From: Cantharellus purpuraceus
Taxonomy: Eukaryota > Basidiomycota > Agaricomycetes > Cantharellales > Hydnaceae
Assembly (NCBI GenBank): GCA_025174535.1
Contig: JALBUN010000023.1
Coordinates: forward strand, 2,666,001-2,730,000
Direction: 5' to 3'
DNA: 64,000 nucleotides
Position 1 is the first letter of the stretch, and the number at the start of each line of letters is the position of its first letter. Under the pieces are notes generated by a model that saw nothing but the letters and a program-made list of their open reading frames with translations, was not told the origin of the DNA and did not search any database. A program made the translations under genes and the position numbers. Shown piece by piece: positions 23,845 through 34,292 of the stretch.

Positions 23845-26147
23845 TTATAAGAATTCGGCACGCACCTCGACAAACAATGTCAAATGTGAGTGGGGAACAA
23901 TTTGCTCAAATGCTTTTCGGGGAGTGCCGCCCCCCTGGCTGTTTCGCCAGCTGGGTGGGGGTTTTGAATACTCTGGTTGGCATTCGGGAGCTAGTGTTAT
24001 GCCGTCAAACTGTTGAAGCATACGAATGATGAAAAACGAGGCTTCTTGGTAGGCGAATTGTTGGCCAAGACACTATATATCATACGTCAGATACCCCAAA
24101 CGGCTGCCAGTGTGTATATGGGAGCTTCACGCACTATACGCGGCCCGGCATTGAAAGGGACAAACACGAATGGGTTTGGAGTGATGTATTTCTTGACTCG
24201 ATCATCCAAAAATCGATCAGGATCAAAGAGATGGGCGTCTTCGCCCCAGTACGCCTTATGTCGCTGGGCATGCATGAAGGAGTATACGACCCTTTAAATG
24301 GAAGAATCAACAATTGATGTAATACATTTGAAAGCGTGGCATACCGAGTACGAGCTGGTACATAAATTTCTTGACCATCGTCGTCGCGGAGAGTAGTCGG
24401 AGTGATGCTATATCGACTGCTCCATGGGACGCTAGGGAACACGCGGAGTGTCCTTATACAGGATTATGTGGAGCGACTGCGTAGATAACAATAGAACATA
24501 CTCGTTCAGCACAGCCCGTAGATACTTCATGCCCCGTACATCTTCGTACGTGGGTGCTCTATTAGTACCCATGGTGGTGATGATTTCGTTTCGAAGACGA
24601 GCAAGAACCTCGGGATGCATCGCCAGACAATATGCCACAAATGTCAAAAGTCCTGCGGTCTGAAAGATTGTTGCTGCTTTGTAAATTGTGTGACTAAAAC
24701 ACATGCACCGGACGTACAGTATCGCGTCCTGCGAGTATGACGCTAGAAGTAACGGTGAGCGAGATCAATATTTAAATAAACGAGCTTGACGTGCTTGAGT
24801 GTCTCGTCAACAATGAGCTTCAGGTCTAGGAAGTTGATCATGAGAAAGAGCACAAGAGATAGCCTCAGAAACATTACCTTGCGTGACATTTAAAAGATGC
24901 TGGAGCAGAGAATCTTCCTTCTCGTTCACACTACTTTCCTCCCTCTTCCTCATCGCCTCACGTACAATTGATTCGATGAACCCCCTGACTACCTTCATAT
25001 CCTTCCGGGTCCGTTCCTCGAAGATTTCCAACAGCGGCCAAGAGGCACCAATGCGTACCCTGGTAGCGATACTCGTTTGAGCGTCCGCAAAGGCGCGCAA
25101 AAACTTGTTACTAGGAGTATCTATATGACTCAAGTCTTCCCCAAGTCGTGGGAGGGGATCTTGCAGGCTATCTACTGATGTACCTAGTAGAAATGCGCAT
25201 GCCGAATCGATGGTGAAGCGACCACATAAGTCCTGGAAATGTACACGTTAGTACCTCGAGATATACAGGGAACAGACTTGCTTGGAAATCAATAGCATCT
25301 CCTGTATCGAATCGCTCTTGCATCTTCCGAAGAGCTACGCTGGACTTCGTTTCAAAGATACTGAAATCAATAACTCGTTCTTTCGCGAAGAAAGGCCGAG
25401 TTACTGTGCGTTGGTCAGTATATACTCTACTGATGGTGACGACAGTAACCTACTCTTTCGATGGAACTGCCACATATCACCGTCACTGTTGAAAACGCCC
25501 ACGCCCAGGACGGATCCCGCCATCCTGTAAATTGATTAGATACCGAGTCTGAAGATCACGATGTATCATACCGGCTGATCTGCTCCCCCTGGAAGAACAA
25601 ATTAGACAATGATACTATCGAACTCGTAATCATGACAAACTTTCTCAAAATTGTCAAAATCGGCCGCCAATACTTGTTTAATGTTATGAGGATTCGCTGT
25701 GATCAGCCTGTAATCTCCCAAGATTGTCAGCGAAAATGTTGTGCCATTTTCGTCGATAGCTCGTGCGAAGCCATCTCCCAGGTATAAATCCCGTCCAAAG
25801 AAGAACTTCCATAAGAGATCTATATTACCGGGTAGCTCGGCTTTGCAAAAAAATGAACGTCAGTACGTCTAGACAACGTTGGAAGAACATAACTCACCCT
25901 GTGCTGCAGGAGCAAGCCTGGCGCCGACTCTTCGGGCCTGTCGAGCATTTACAGCATGCTTGTAATTGGCCTTTATATACCAACAGACAGGCAAAGTGAA
26001 TATCCAAACGAGTACAACAACTGTGCGAGAGAGGTGGAACAGATGGTAGGTGTTTGCCAAGTAGAGCAGGACAATGTGAATACAAAGAGGAAAGAGAACG
26101 TTGGGGGCGATGGCGAGGAAATATAGGACGCCAGGCGTGAGGGCCAT
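23845..26147 (-). CDS. cytochrome P450 monooxygenase, CYP63/CYP52-like
   Basis: Membrane-anchored haem monooxygenase. The start at 26147 gives [19 protein letters not shown] and two hydrophobic N-terminal segments for ER anchoring. All four P450 landmarks are present once introns are removed. The I-helix AGRDT is near 24720. The K-helix ExxR is ETLR, assembled across an intron (donor near 24502, acceptor near 24459). DPDRFLDDR is near 24215. The haem-binding loop FNAGPRI is followed by an intron (gtgcgt...tatatag) and then [14 protein letters not shown] at about 24065, supplying the axial cysteine. The C-terminal tail runs to TAA at 23845. Length and tail fit fungal long-chain hydroxylase-type P450s such as CYP63; the substrate is unknown. 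Convergent with the 7TM gene. Confidence 0.8.
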
Positions 26148-26684
26148 CTTGTCCGACTTTCACATGATTATCATAAGCCAGGTGTTATATATACGGTCAT
26201 CCCAATGTGAAACAACCGCCCCCTATTTTAGGGCCGGTGGTTGCTGAGACCGGAGGCAGACCATTGTGCTCATCTCAAGCTGTGTCTCTCCTCGATAAGG
26301 GTTAAACGTTAAGGCCCTATTAAGTCATACGGTGAGTCCGAGTCTTGGTTTTGCTGGACACCTCCAAGACACCTTTCAACAGAATCTGGCGTCCTCTTAC
26401 TTTAACATGAGCCACAAGATGAGCATACCCGGCTATAGGATGATACAGTGAGAGAGGGGGAGATATGATGGCTAGGAGCCATATCTTGTTGTCATAGAAG
26501 TGAATTGCAATGCTTCCAAACGATGCATCAATTCTAGGCATGGGGCAAAGCTGCAAGTATTTACCTTTCATGATGATCACATACGGTCGACGATCTTGGT
26601 ACTCGCAGGCGCTCGGGCCTGGCGGCTGCACCAGCACGTGTGTCCGAGTAGGTCGTACCTTGCCGCGAGTTGGCAGAGCCCCAT
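26148..26684. other. intergenic, P450 promoter side and left flank of the transposon island
   Basis: No supportable gene. Open frames at 26320-26755 on both strands are short and unlike any family. The region should contain the P450 promoter. Confidence 0.45.
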
Positions 26685-26727
26685 ACTATAGGGTCACGCA
26701 CTTCAGACACCCCCCTCCAGTCGGTCA
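26685..26727. repeat. left terminal inverted repeat of the pogo-like element
   Basis: 43 bp, starting ACTATAGGGTCACGCACTTC. Its reverse complement recurs at 47941-47983 with three mismatches. Confidence 0.85.
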
Positions 26728-26856
26728 GTCACCCCCTGTCACGGACGGCTGGTGATGCCGTTATTGACTCCGATCGCCCCGTCTTCGCGGCATGAGCGGG
26801 AATCGGTCAGTCACTCAAATACGAAGTGTGAGACTAAACTGGCCTCTATTCCAACT

Positions 26857-27412
26857 AATTGCCTTGAGTATTATAAATCTTGTGATGTAGATAATATGGG
26901 TCTGAAGTGCTAGTGGAAACCAGAGGAAGAGGTGGTCTGGGATACAGTTGAGCTTGGTCACTTGGGTTCAAGGCCGTTGGATGACACTTTGTTCCCTTGA
27001 GGAATAATCCACTGAACTGAGGATTTTCTGCCAGGTTGTGATGGTCATGTAAATGTCCTTTGATCCGGGATGTAAGTTCTGCTACTGTTCCTCTGGTTGA
27101 GAGGCAGCGAGCACTGGCAAGGGCAAGCAAGTCATCCTTTCACTTGTAATGTGAGAATGGGTCATTAAAAACCCTATTAGCTGCTTTGTCAAGAAGATGT
27201 GCATTGCATGCAATGCTTTCAGCATTTTTCTGTGCTTCCTTCTCAGAGGTAATGCGCATCTGCTCTTGCTGTTCAGCTTCCTCAACCTCAAACTGGGCAT
27301 GGAGGTCTGGTCCAGTGACAAAACATCCCTTGATTTTTGTTGATTTCCTGGTTTTCCTTTTAGTTTCATTGGCAAGTTGAATTTGTGTGTTATTAAGCTC
27401 CCTTTTGACCAT
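26857..27412 (-). pseudogene. pogo-like transposase, C-terminal remnant with SAP-like motif
   Basis: The segment starts near 27412 (MVKRELNNTQIQLANETKRK), a helical basic stretch of the kind that ends fungal DDE_1/pogo transposases, followed by a Glu/Gln coiled coil. After a TGA stop (around 27140) the same frame continues with DDLLALASARCLSTRGTVAE and LTSRIKGHLHDH, which resembles a SAP DNA-binding helix-extension-helix, then FSGLF near 27010. The in-frame stop and the missing catalytic core make it non-functional. Assignment rests on motif style and position next to the inverted repeat. Confidence 0.5.
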
Positions 27413-27416
27413 GGTG

Positions 27417-28210
27417 TAATGGCCACGTTGGAGTCATGTGTCAGTAGTTAGTCAGTTCATAGAAGCCACGTGTCATCAGCGGGTTTCTAGAAGCTTCAAA
27501 GTGTACTTATAAACCAGGACTGTGAGTCCTGGTTTCCCTGCTCAATCAACACCAGTAATAGACCCTACTGTTTGCTCATTCTATTAGTCCTCATTCTGAT
27601 TCTGTCAGGTCCATTTGTTAAGTGCTGAAAACTTGGAGTTTAAAGGAGTAGCTGGTGTTCGGATACTAGTGAGGAAGGGGATGGGACTTTACTGTTCCAG
27701 TTCAACCGGAGACAGATGGGGACAATTAACTATTGAGTCAGATCGAGTGGACTTGGCTTCAACTTATGTGTTGCGCCCCCTCGAATCGTCGGTCCAATAT
27801 TTCGGAGTTCGAAGTACAGAGTTGGATCAAAGATCTGGAGTTCGACTTGTCAAGAAGATACTTGTCAAGAAGCTAGTAACCAAGAAGCTGATGGGGAATC
27901 TTAGTCGATATATGAACTACTGTAACATACAAGAAGTAGCCTGTATAAGTATGTAGAGAATTGAATGGTAAAACTAAAAGTGATAAGACAATAAGACTAA
28001 TATGGAATACAACATGGAAAGGAGTTCGGAGTTCGGACTCATGTCTGAACTAATACTAAACAATTAGAAAGTATAATGGTTGTTGTAACCCATAAGAAGA
28101 AGACTACTAATGAGGAGAACAATGGCAGGGTCTGGAGTTGATGGAGGTGGAGTTGACGGAGGTGGAGATGGAATCCAGAGACTGGAACTCAGTGTTACAG
28201 GATGTAAGAC
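27417..28210. repeat. LTR-like sequence of the element B family (left copy), boundaries unresolved
   Basis: The part from 27749 (GGACTTGGCTTCAACTTATG) to about 28210 has the same key blocks as the right-hand repeats. The block at 28087-28207 (GTAACCCATAAG ... GTTACAGGATGTAA) resembles 47346-47490, and the GGACTTGGCTTC block resembles 46590. The stretch before it has a TATA-like TTATAAACC at about 27508. I could not find a matching target-site duplication, so this may be one truncated LTR or two abutting ones. Confidence 0.5.
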
Positions 28211-28713
28211 CATTATAATTTGATTGAGCCACCCTATCTACTGTACCATGCCTTCTATTCCCTCCCAACTGTTTTGGAACCCGCAAAATTATGGTGTTAG
28301 GGCAAACTCTAAATCACCACAATTCCGTGAATGAACAGCTGAGAAGAATATCAAATCCTACTGCAGCACAACTCCAGAAACGATTTAACGTTTGTACTTT
28401 GGTTACAATCCGTTGTAATGGTCAATGCAGACGATACGCAGGAAGGTAATACATTTCTTAGCAGTAGGGAATGAATAAGACTTCCAGAGTCTAGAGTTCA
28501 TGGATGCTGACGAGCCAGGACGCATCGAGGACGCATATCGAACCACTCTGACAGTCCAACTCCGCCAGCGTCTTTTCGTATCAACTTTTAAATAGCGCCA
28601 CAACTCCCTATCCACCTCAGTCTCTAATTCGAGCCATCGATTGTCACTCGTGTTTCATCGCCATCGATCATTATCAGCCTTCTATTCACACCGATCCTTT
28701 CATCATCATTCAC

Positions 28714-29148
28714 ATGGCTTCCCATTCTATTCCCCTCTCCAACATCACTTCTAATAATACGTCACACTGGTCTCTGGACACAGAGGACTATCAAAAATAC
28801 GCCAAGCTCCATGGGCATGTTAAGCCACCTCCACGTGTCAAAATACTTCCAAAACTCTTTCAACGTCCAAGATCCCCACCATGTCTCTCTTATGCCATTG
28901 GCGATCCCATATTCTTTCACAATTCCATTGAACCATATACATTCCTCGACATTTCACCTCTATATCGTAACACGGATAGAAGAGTCGAACGTGAGGTAGA
29001 ATTTCAGTCGCCATTGCCGACCTATCCTCCCACTTCAATCCGACTCAGGTTACATCATGTCAGGCAAAGGGACCAAATACTCTTGGAGCGGGATACCATA
29101 TGGAGACGGATCACTAAGACAATAAGGAGTATTTGTTGTGGATGCTGA
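28714..29148 (+). CDS. retrotransposon accessory ORF3, family C, copy 1
   Basis: A 144-residue protein of unknown function, opening MASHSIPLSNITSNNTSHWS. It shows a W-S-x-D motif (about residue 19), PPPRVKILPKLF (about 38-49), Y-x-IGDPIFF (about 62-69), EPYTFLDIS and a basic C-terminal helix ending in a cysteine cluster (CCGC). The same spaced motifs occur in the third ORF of element A (38297-38734), so I infer a conserved retrotransposon accessory protein. No domain is recognised. This copy has Lys where copies 2-4 have Glu, at about residue 32. Confidence 0.65.
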   Translation: MASHSIPLSNITSNNTSHWSLDTEDYQKYAKLHGHVKPPPRVKILPKLFQRPRSPPCLSYAIGDPIFFHNSIEPYTFLDISPLYRNTDRRVEREVEFQSPLPTYPPTSIRLRLHHVRQRDQILLERDTIWRRITKTIRSICCGC

Positions 29149-29357
29149 CGGTGACGAGCCAGGACGCATCGAGGACGCATATTGAACCACTCTGACAGTC
29201 CAACTCCGCCAGCGTCTTTTAGTATCAACTTTTAAATAGCGCCACAACTCCCTATCCACCTCAGTCTCTAATTCAAGCCATCGATTGTCACTCGTGTTTC
29301 ATCGCCATCGATCATTATCAGCTTTCTATTCACACCGATCCTTTCATCATCATTCAC

Positions 29358-29792
29358 ATGGCTTCCCATTCTATTCCCCTCTCCAACATCACTTCTAATA
29401 ATACGTCACACTGGTCTCTGGACACAGAGGACTATCAAAAATACGCCGAGCTCCATGGGCATGTTAAGCCACCTCCACGTGTCAAAATACTTCCAAAACT
29501 CTTTCAACGTCCAAGATCCCCACCATGTCTCTCTTATGCCATTGGCGATCCCATATTCTTTCACAATTCCATTGAACCATATACATTCCTCGACATTTCA
29601 CCTCTATATCGTAACACGGATAGAAGAGTCGAACGTGAGGTAGAATTTCAGTCGCCATTGCCGACCTATCCTCCCACTTCAATCCGACTCAGGTTACATC
29701 ATGTCAGGCAAAGGGACCAAATACTCTTGGAGCGGGATACCATATGGAGACGGATCACTAAGACAATAAGGAGTATTTGTTGTGGATGCTGA
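29358..29792 (+). CDS. retrotransposon accessory ORF3, family C, copy 2
   Basis: Same 144-codon frame as copy 1, shifted by 644 bp, intact from ATG to stop, with its own TTTTAAATAG box upstream at about 29230. The protein appears identical to copy 3. Confidence 0.63.
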   Translation: MASHSIPLSNITSNNTSHWSLDTEDYQKYAELHGHVKPPPRVKILPKLFQRPRSPPCLSYAIGDPIFFHNSIEPYTFLDISPLYRNTDRRVEREVEFQSPLPTYPPTSIRLRLHHVRQRDQILLERDTIWRRITKTIRSICCGC

Positions 29793-30001
29793 CGGTGACG
29801 AGCCAGGACGCATCGAGGACGCATATTGAACCACTCTGACAGTCCAACTCCGCCAGCGTCTTTTCGTATCAACTTTTAAATAGCGCCGCAACTCCCTATC
29901 CACCTCAGTCTCTAATTCAAGCCATCGATTGTCACTCGTGTTTCATCGCCATCGATCATTATCAGCTTTCTATTCACACCGATCCTTTCATCATCATTCA
30001 C

Positions 30002-30436
30002 ATGGCTTCCCATTCTATTCCCCTCTCCAACATCACTTCTAATAATACGTCACACTGGTCTCTGGACACAGAGGACTATCAAAAATACGCCGAGCTCCAT
30101 GGGCATGTTAAGCCACCTCCACGTGTCAAAATACTTCCAAAACTCTTTCAACGTCCAAGATCCCCACCATGTCTCTCTTATGCCATTGGCGATCCCATAT
30201 TCTTTCACAATTCCATTGAACCATATACATTCCTCGACATTTCACCTCTATATCGTAACACGGATAGAAGAGTCGAACGTGAGGTAGAATTTCAGTCGCC
30301 ATTGCCGACCTATCCTCCCACTTCAATCCGACTCAGGTTACATCATGTCAGGCAAAGGGACCAAATACTCTTGGAGCGGGATACCATATGGAGACGGATC
30401 ACTAAGACAATAAGGAGTATTTGTTGTGGATGCTGA
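30002..30436 (+). CDS. retrotransposon accessory ORF3, family C, copy 3
   Basis: Same 144-codon frame, third tandem unit, intact. The protein appears identical to copy 2, so duplication is recent or copies are homogenised. Confidence 0.63.
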   Translation: MASHSIPLSNITSNNTSHWSLDTEDYQKYAELHGHVKPPPRVKILPKLFQRPRSPPCLSYAIGDPIFFHNSIEPYTFLDISPLYRNTDRRVEREVEFQSPLPTYPPTSIRLRLHHVRQRDQILLERDTIWRRITKTIRSICCGC

Positions 30437-30645
30437 CGGTGACGAGCCAGGACGCATCGAGGACGCATATTGAACCACTCTGACAGTCCAACTCCGCCAG
30501 CGTCTTTTCGTATCAACTTTTAAATAGCGCCGCAACTCCCTATCCACCTCAGTCTCTAATTCAAGCCATCGATTGTCACTCGTGTTTCATCGCCATCGAT
30601 CATTATCAGCTTTCTATTCACACCGATCCTTTCATCATCATTCAC

Positions 30646-31080
30646 ATGGCTTCCCATTCTATTCCCCTCTCCAACATCACTTCTAATAATACGTCACACT
30701 GGTCTCTGGACACAGAGGACTATCAAAAATACGCCGAGCTCCATGGGCATGTTAAGCCACCTCCACGTGTCAAAATACTTCCAAAACTCTTTCAACGTCC
30801 AAGATCCCCACCATGTCTCTCTTATGCCATTGGCGATCCCATATTCTTTCACAATTCCATTGAACCATATACATTCCTCGACATTTCACCTCTATATCGT
30901 AACACGGATAGAAGAGTCGAACGTGAGGTAGAATTTCAGTCGCCATTGCCGACCTATCCTCCCACTTCAATCCGACTCAGGTTACATCGTGTCAGGCAAA
31001 GGGACCAAATACTCTTGGAGCGGGATACCATATGGAGACGGATCACTAAGACAATAAGGAGTATTTGTTGTGGAAGCTGA
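30646..31080 (+). CDS. retrotransposon accessory ORF3, family C, copy 4
   Basis: Fourth unit, intact. It differs at two residues: His to Arg near residue 114 and a final Ser instead of Cys. The stop is followed within about a dozen bases by the LTR-like repeat, mirroring the ORF3-LTR arrangement of element A. Confidence 0.63.
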   Translation: MASHSIPLSNITSNNTSHWSLDTEDYQKYAELHGHVKPPPRVKILPKLFQRPRSPPCLSYAIGDPIFFHNSIEPYTFLDISPLYRNTDRRVEREVEFQSPLPTYPPTSIRLRLHRVRQRDQILLERDTIWRRITKTIRSICCGS

Positions 31081-31081
31081 C

Positions 31082-31868
31082 GGAAGTCCTCATGTGACTC
31101 AGGGTCAATTAACCTTCGGAGCCGTAGGGAAGATGGTATTGGTGGACGTTTCTATTGTTCTTTTATATGACTCACCCCTGTTTCATCTTTTAATTCATTC
31201 ATACACGACTTACTCATCCTTGTTCTATTTTTGGTTCTTTTATTACTCATCGCCCCCTATTCTTACAAAGATTACCCCTATCTGTCGTTTCATTTCTCCA
31301 TGATTTCCCCTTTAGTAGTTCAACTTCACATGCTTCGTCAGCTGGCTTGATCAGCTGGCTTGATCAGCATTTCATGCATCATATCGCATCATTTGCTCCT
31401 CATATTGTGTCGTTGTGCCCTGGGGATTTGTATATAAAAGGGCGCTAGTCTTCGCCTTTGGAATGAATCAACAAGTTTTCAGCCAACGCTCTAAAGTCAA
31501 AGTCCACGCTCTAAGTCTACGCTCTACGCTCTACATCACAATCCATCATCTCTACACCGAGGTAAACACCTTGGTTCAACGATCAGATTTCCCTCCGCCA
31601 CCGAGAGGTTGATTCTCCTGAAACCAGCTTTCGCGTACCTCCCAACCGGGCTCCGCATTGTCATCCAGTCACAGAGCACGATCAGCCATCGGGACCGACC
31701 TTTTGCTCCCATCCTCATCCAACCACAGAGCACTATCCCACTTCCCTGTTACGTACTCCTCGCCCTGATTGATCTTTGGAGTGCTGAACAACTGCGTTAC
31801 ACACCGTCTGCTTGCTAGGACCGTTGCGCGCAGGCTTATAGGATCTATTCCTTAAGCGAACCGACAAC
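31082..31868 (+). repeat. LTR-like unit, family C, copy 1 (787 bp)
   Basis: Begins GGAAGTCCTCATGTGACTCA and ends at GAACCGACAAC. It contains a clear TATA box (TATATAAAAGGG near 31431) and CCCCTAT-rich stretches like those in the element A LTR. A second copy follows directly. A plausible LTR core runs from TGTGACTC to CCGACA, but no PBS or polypurine tract is certain. Confidence 0.6.
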
Positions 31869-32603
31869 GGAAGTCCTCATGTGACTCAGGGTCAATTAAC
31901 CTTCGGAGCCGTAGGGAAGATGGTATTGGTGGACATTTCTATTGTTCTTTTATATGACTCACCCCTGTTTCATCTTTTAATTCATTCATACACGACTTAC
32001 TCATCCTTGTTCTATTTTTGGTTCTTTTATTACTCATCGCCCCCTATTCTTACAAAGATTACCCCTATCTGTCGTTTCATTTCTCCATGATTTCCCCTTT
32101 AGTAGTTCAACTTCACATGCTTCGTCAGCTGGCTTGATCAGCTGGCTTGATCAGCATTTCATGCATCATATCGCATCATTTGCTCCTCATATTGTGTCGT
32201 TGTGCCCTGGGGATTTGTATATAAAAGGGCGCTAGTCTTCGCCTTTGGAATCAATCAACAAGTTTTCAGCCAATGCTCTAAAGTCAAAGTCCACGCTCTA
32301 AGTCTACGCTCTACGCTCTACATCACAATCCATCATCTCTACACTGAGGTAAAACACCTTGGTTCAACGATCAGATTTCCCTCCGCCACCGAGAGGTTGA
32401 TTCTCCTGAAACCAGCTTTCGTGTACCTCCCAACCGGGCTCCGCATTGTCATCCAGTCACAGAGCACTATCCCACTTCCCTGTTACGTACCCCTCGCCCT
32501 GATTGATCTTTGAAGTGCTGAACAACTGCATTACACACCGTCTGCTTGCTAGGACCGTTGCGCGCAGGCTTATAGGATCTATTCCTTAAGCGAACCGACA
32601 ACG
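31869..32603 (+). repeat. LTR-like unit, family C, copy 2 (735 bp)
   Basis: Direct repeat of the preceding unit. It is shorter by about 50 bp because a segment between two CACAGAGCAC repeats is missing. TATA box at about 32218. Two adjacent copies would fit LTR-LTR recombination or tandem duplication. Confidence 0.6.
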
Positions 32604-32719
32604 CTTAGGGGTCCAGATATTCCAAAAAGAGGGGAATGCACTTAGAGGCTAGAGGAAGTAGGTGGATGAATCCGACCATCCAACCAGTGACACTCTGAAG
32701 CGGGTAACAGCGATGTGTG

Positions 32720-33081
32720 TGTCAGGGTTCAAATAAGTCATATTCTATTTTTAGTATTTTCTCTTGACACCCCTATCAGCGCAGCCTGTCAGGGTGCGTC
32801 TCCCCTATTTCATTGCCCCTATCACTTCCCCTATCTTTCCTCCCCTATCTTGGTTCTCCTATCCGTCTCCATCATTTAGTATAAAGACTTGCCTTGGTGC
32901 AGTGTGATCCCCTCAGCTTGATCTCTGAGGATATCCGCTGTACCAGGTAAGTCCCATGTATTTATCAGAAACAGCTGTATAGACTGAGGATATCCGCTGT
33001 ACCAGCTGGCATTATTTCTTATCGGCTCTCACTTATTGAGTATCTTGTTGTTGTGGCCTCGTCATCAGCGTCGCCCTCACA
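32720..33081 (+). repeat. element A 5' LTR
   Basis: 362 bp, TG...CA ends. TATA-like AGTATAAAG near 32879. It contains a 59-bp internal duplication: CTGAGGATATCCGCTGTACC starts at 32925 and again at 32984. The first copy is followed by a consensus splice donor GTAAGT at 32947. Confidence 0.95.
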
Positions 33082-33149
33082 GAAGATCAAGCTCATAAGA
33101 CGACCCCACACCTCATAACACTTTCCCTATTAACTACTTCACCGATACC

Positions 33150-34292
33150 ATGACCGATCAGCTCCCTGAAGCCTATTGGGACACTCTAGGTGAAAGTGGT
33201 GGCTTTCTGCGAGCGTTGTTCAACACCCAGGCGCAGCAGCTCCAGCAGCTGCAACTCCAGAACCAGCACCTCCAAAGCCAGTTCGCCAATGTCCAGAACA
33301 ACCTAGCAGATGCTGCCACTGCTGCTGCCATCGCTGCAGCACAGACCATCTCTCAGACCACCTCATTTCCCACACCTTCTCCTACATCGTCATCCGTTCG
33401 TCCAATAAGGGCAGCTGAACCAGCCAAATTCAATGGAGATCGTGCAGAGACGGAAGGTTTCATTCGCTCTATCAGGCTTGCCATTGCAGTCCAGCCTACA
33501 TCTTTCCCAGATGAGCGGACCAAGATCCTCTATGCCCTCTCTTTTATGACAGGAGGTTCTGCTGAAGTATGGGCGCACAATGAGACACAGGCAGTCATTG
33601 ACAGGACCTCACCGCTCTCCACCTTGGAGGAATTCATTAAGCAAGTGGAGAACGCTTTTGGGGACCCTGACCGCTCTCGAACAGCACGAACAAAGCTACA
33701 CGATCTTAGGATGACACCTGGCATGTCAGCGGATGAATACACGGCACAGTTTGAGATACTAGCAGGAAGGACTGGGTTTAATGATGCAGCACTGGAAGAT
33801 GCCTATGCCCGAGGGCTCCCTGCAATGATTCTTGACAAGATCCATGCACAGCCATCCCTCCCATCCGATCTCAAGGCATGGAAGGAAGCGGCCTGTCAAA
33901 TTGATCGCAACCACCGTCGTCTTCTAGAAGTGAGACGTGCTCAGACTTCCCTCACTCCTGCCTGCTCTACCCCATCCCGCCCTCACAGCACTCCAGTCAT
34001 CTCTGTACCAACTACCTTGGCAACCTCTAATGGTGCTGCACCTATGGATATTGACTCCAACCGCCATCGCATTGAGACTCGGACGTGCTATAACTGTGGA
34101 AAGCGTGGCCATATATCCCCAGCATGCCCTGAACCACGCAAGGAACGTATCCGAGCTGATCTCACACAAACAGCAATTGCAGGCATGATATCAGAGTCAG
34201 TAGCAGCTGCACTGAAGGCCAAGGAAGAAGCGCAGAAGGCAGTAATTCCAAAGCAAGAGGAGAAGCAGGATTTTCAGGCCAGTCAGCAGTGA
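33150..34292 (+). CDS. element A Gag
   Basis: 380 residues. A Gln-rich N-terminal coiled coil (about 22-50) is followed by a retrotransposon gag core (FNGDRAETEGFIRSIRLAI, about 94-112; SMTPG-like DLRMTPGMSADEYTAQFE). A CCHC zinc knuckle CYNCGKRGHISPAC lies at about 308-321. This forms the virus-like particle and binds RNA. The stop overlaps the next frame by four bases (GTGA), with pol in the -1 frame. Confidence 0.93.
   Translation: MTDQLPEAYWDTLGESGGFLRALFNTQAQQLQQLQLQNQHLQSQFANVQNNLADAATAAAIAAAQTISQTTSFPTPSPTSSSVRPIRAAEPAKFNGDRAETEGFIRSIRLAIAVQPTSFPDERTKILYALSFMTGGSAEVWAHNETQAVIDRTSPLSTLEEFIKQVENAFGDPDRSRTARTKLHDLRMTPGMSADEYTAQFEILAGRTGFNDAALEDAYARGLPAMILDKIHAQPSLPSDLKAWKEAACQIDRNHRRLLEVRRAQTSLTPACSTPSRPHSTPVISVPTTLATSNGAAPMDIDSNRHRIETRTCYNCGKRGHISPACPEPRKERIRADLTQTAIAGMISESVAAALKAKEEAQKAVIPKQEEKQDFQASQQ

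Larger units (their letters stand above)
28501..31080 (+). repeat. four-copy tandem array, 644-bp unit, each with a small ORF
   Basis: Four head-to-tail units (starting near 28501, 29145, 29789 and 30433) are almost identical; only a handful of substitutions are seen by eye. Each unit has a TTTTAAATAG box about 120 bp before an intact 144-codon ORF. The array ends exactly where an LTR-like repeat begins (31082), so it looks like an amplified 3' segment of a retrotransposon (family C). Confidence 0.92.

Noticed and set aside
28501..31080. CRISPR-like array
   Set aside because: The 644-bp units are contiguous with ORFs and have no short repeat/variable spacer structure; the organism is a fungus.
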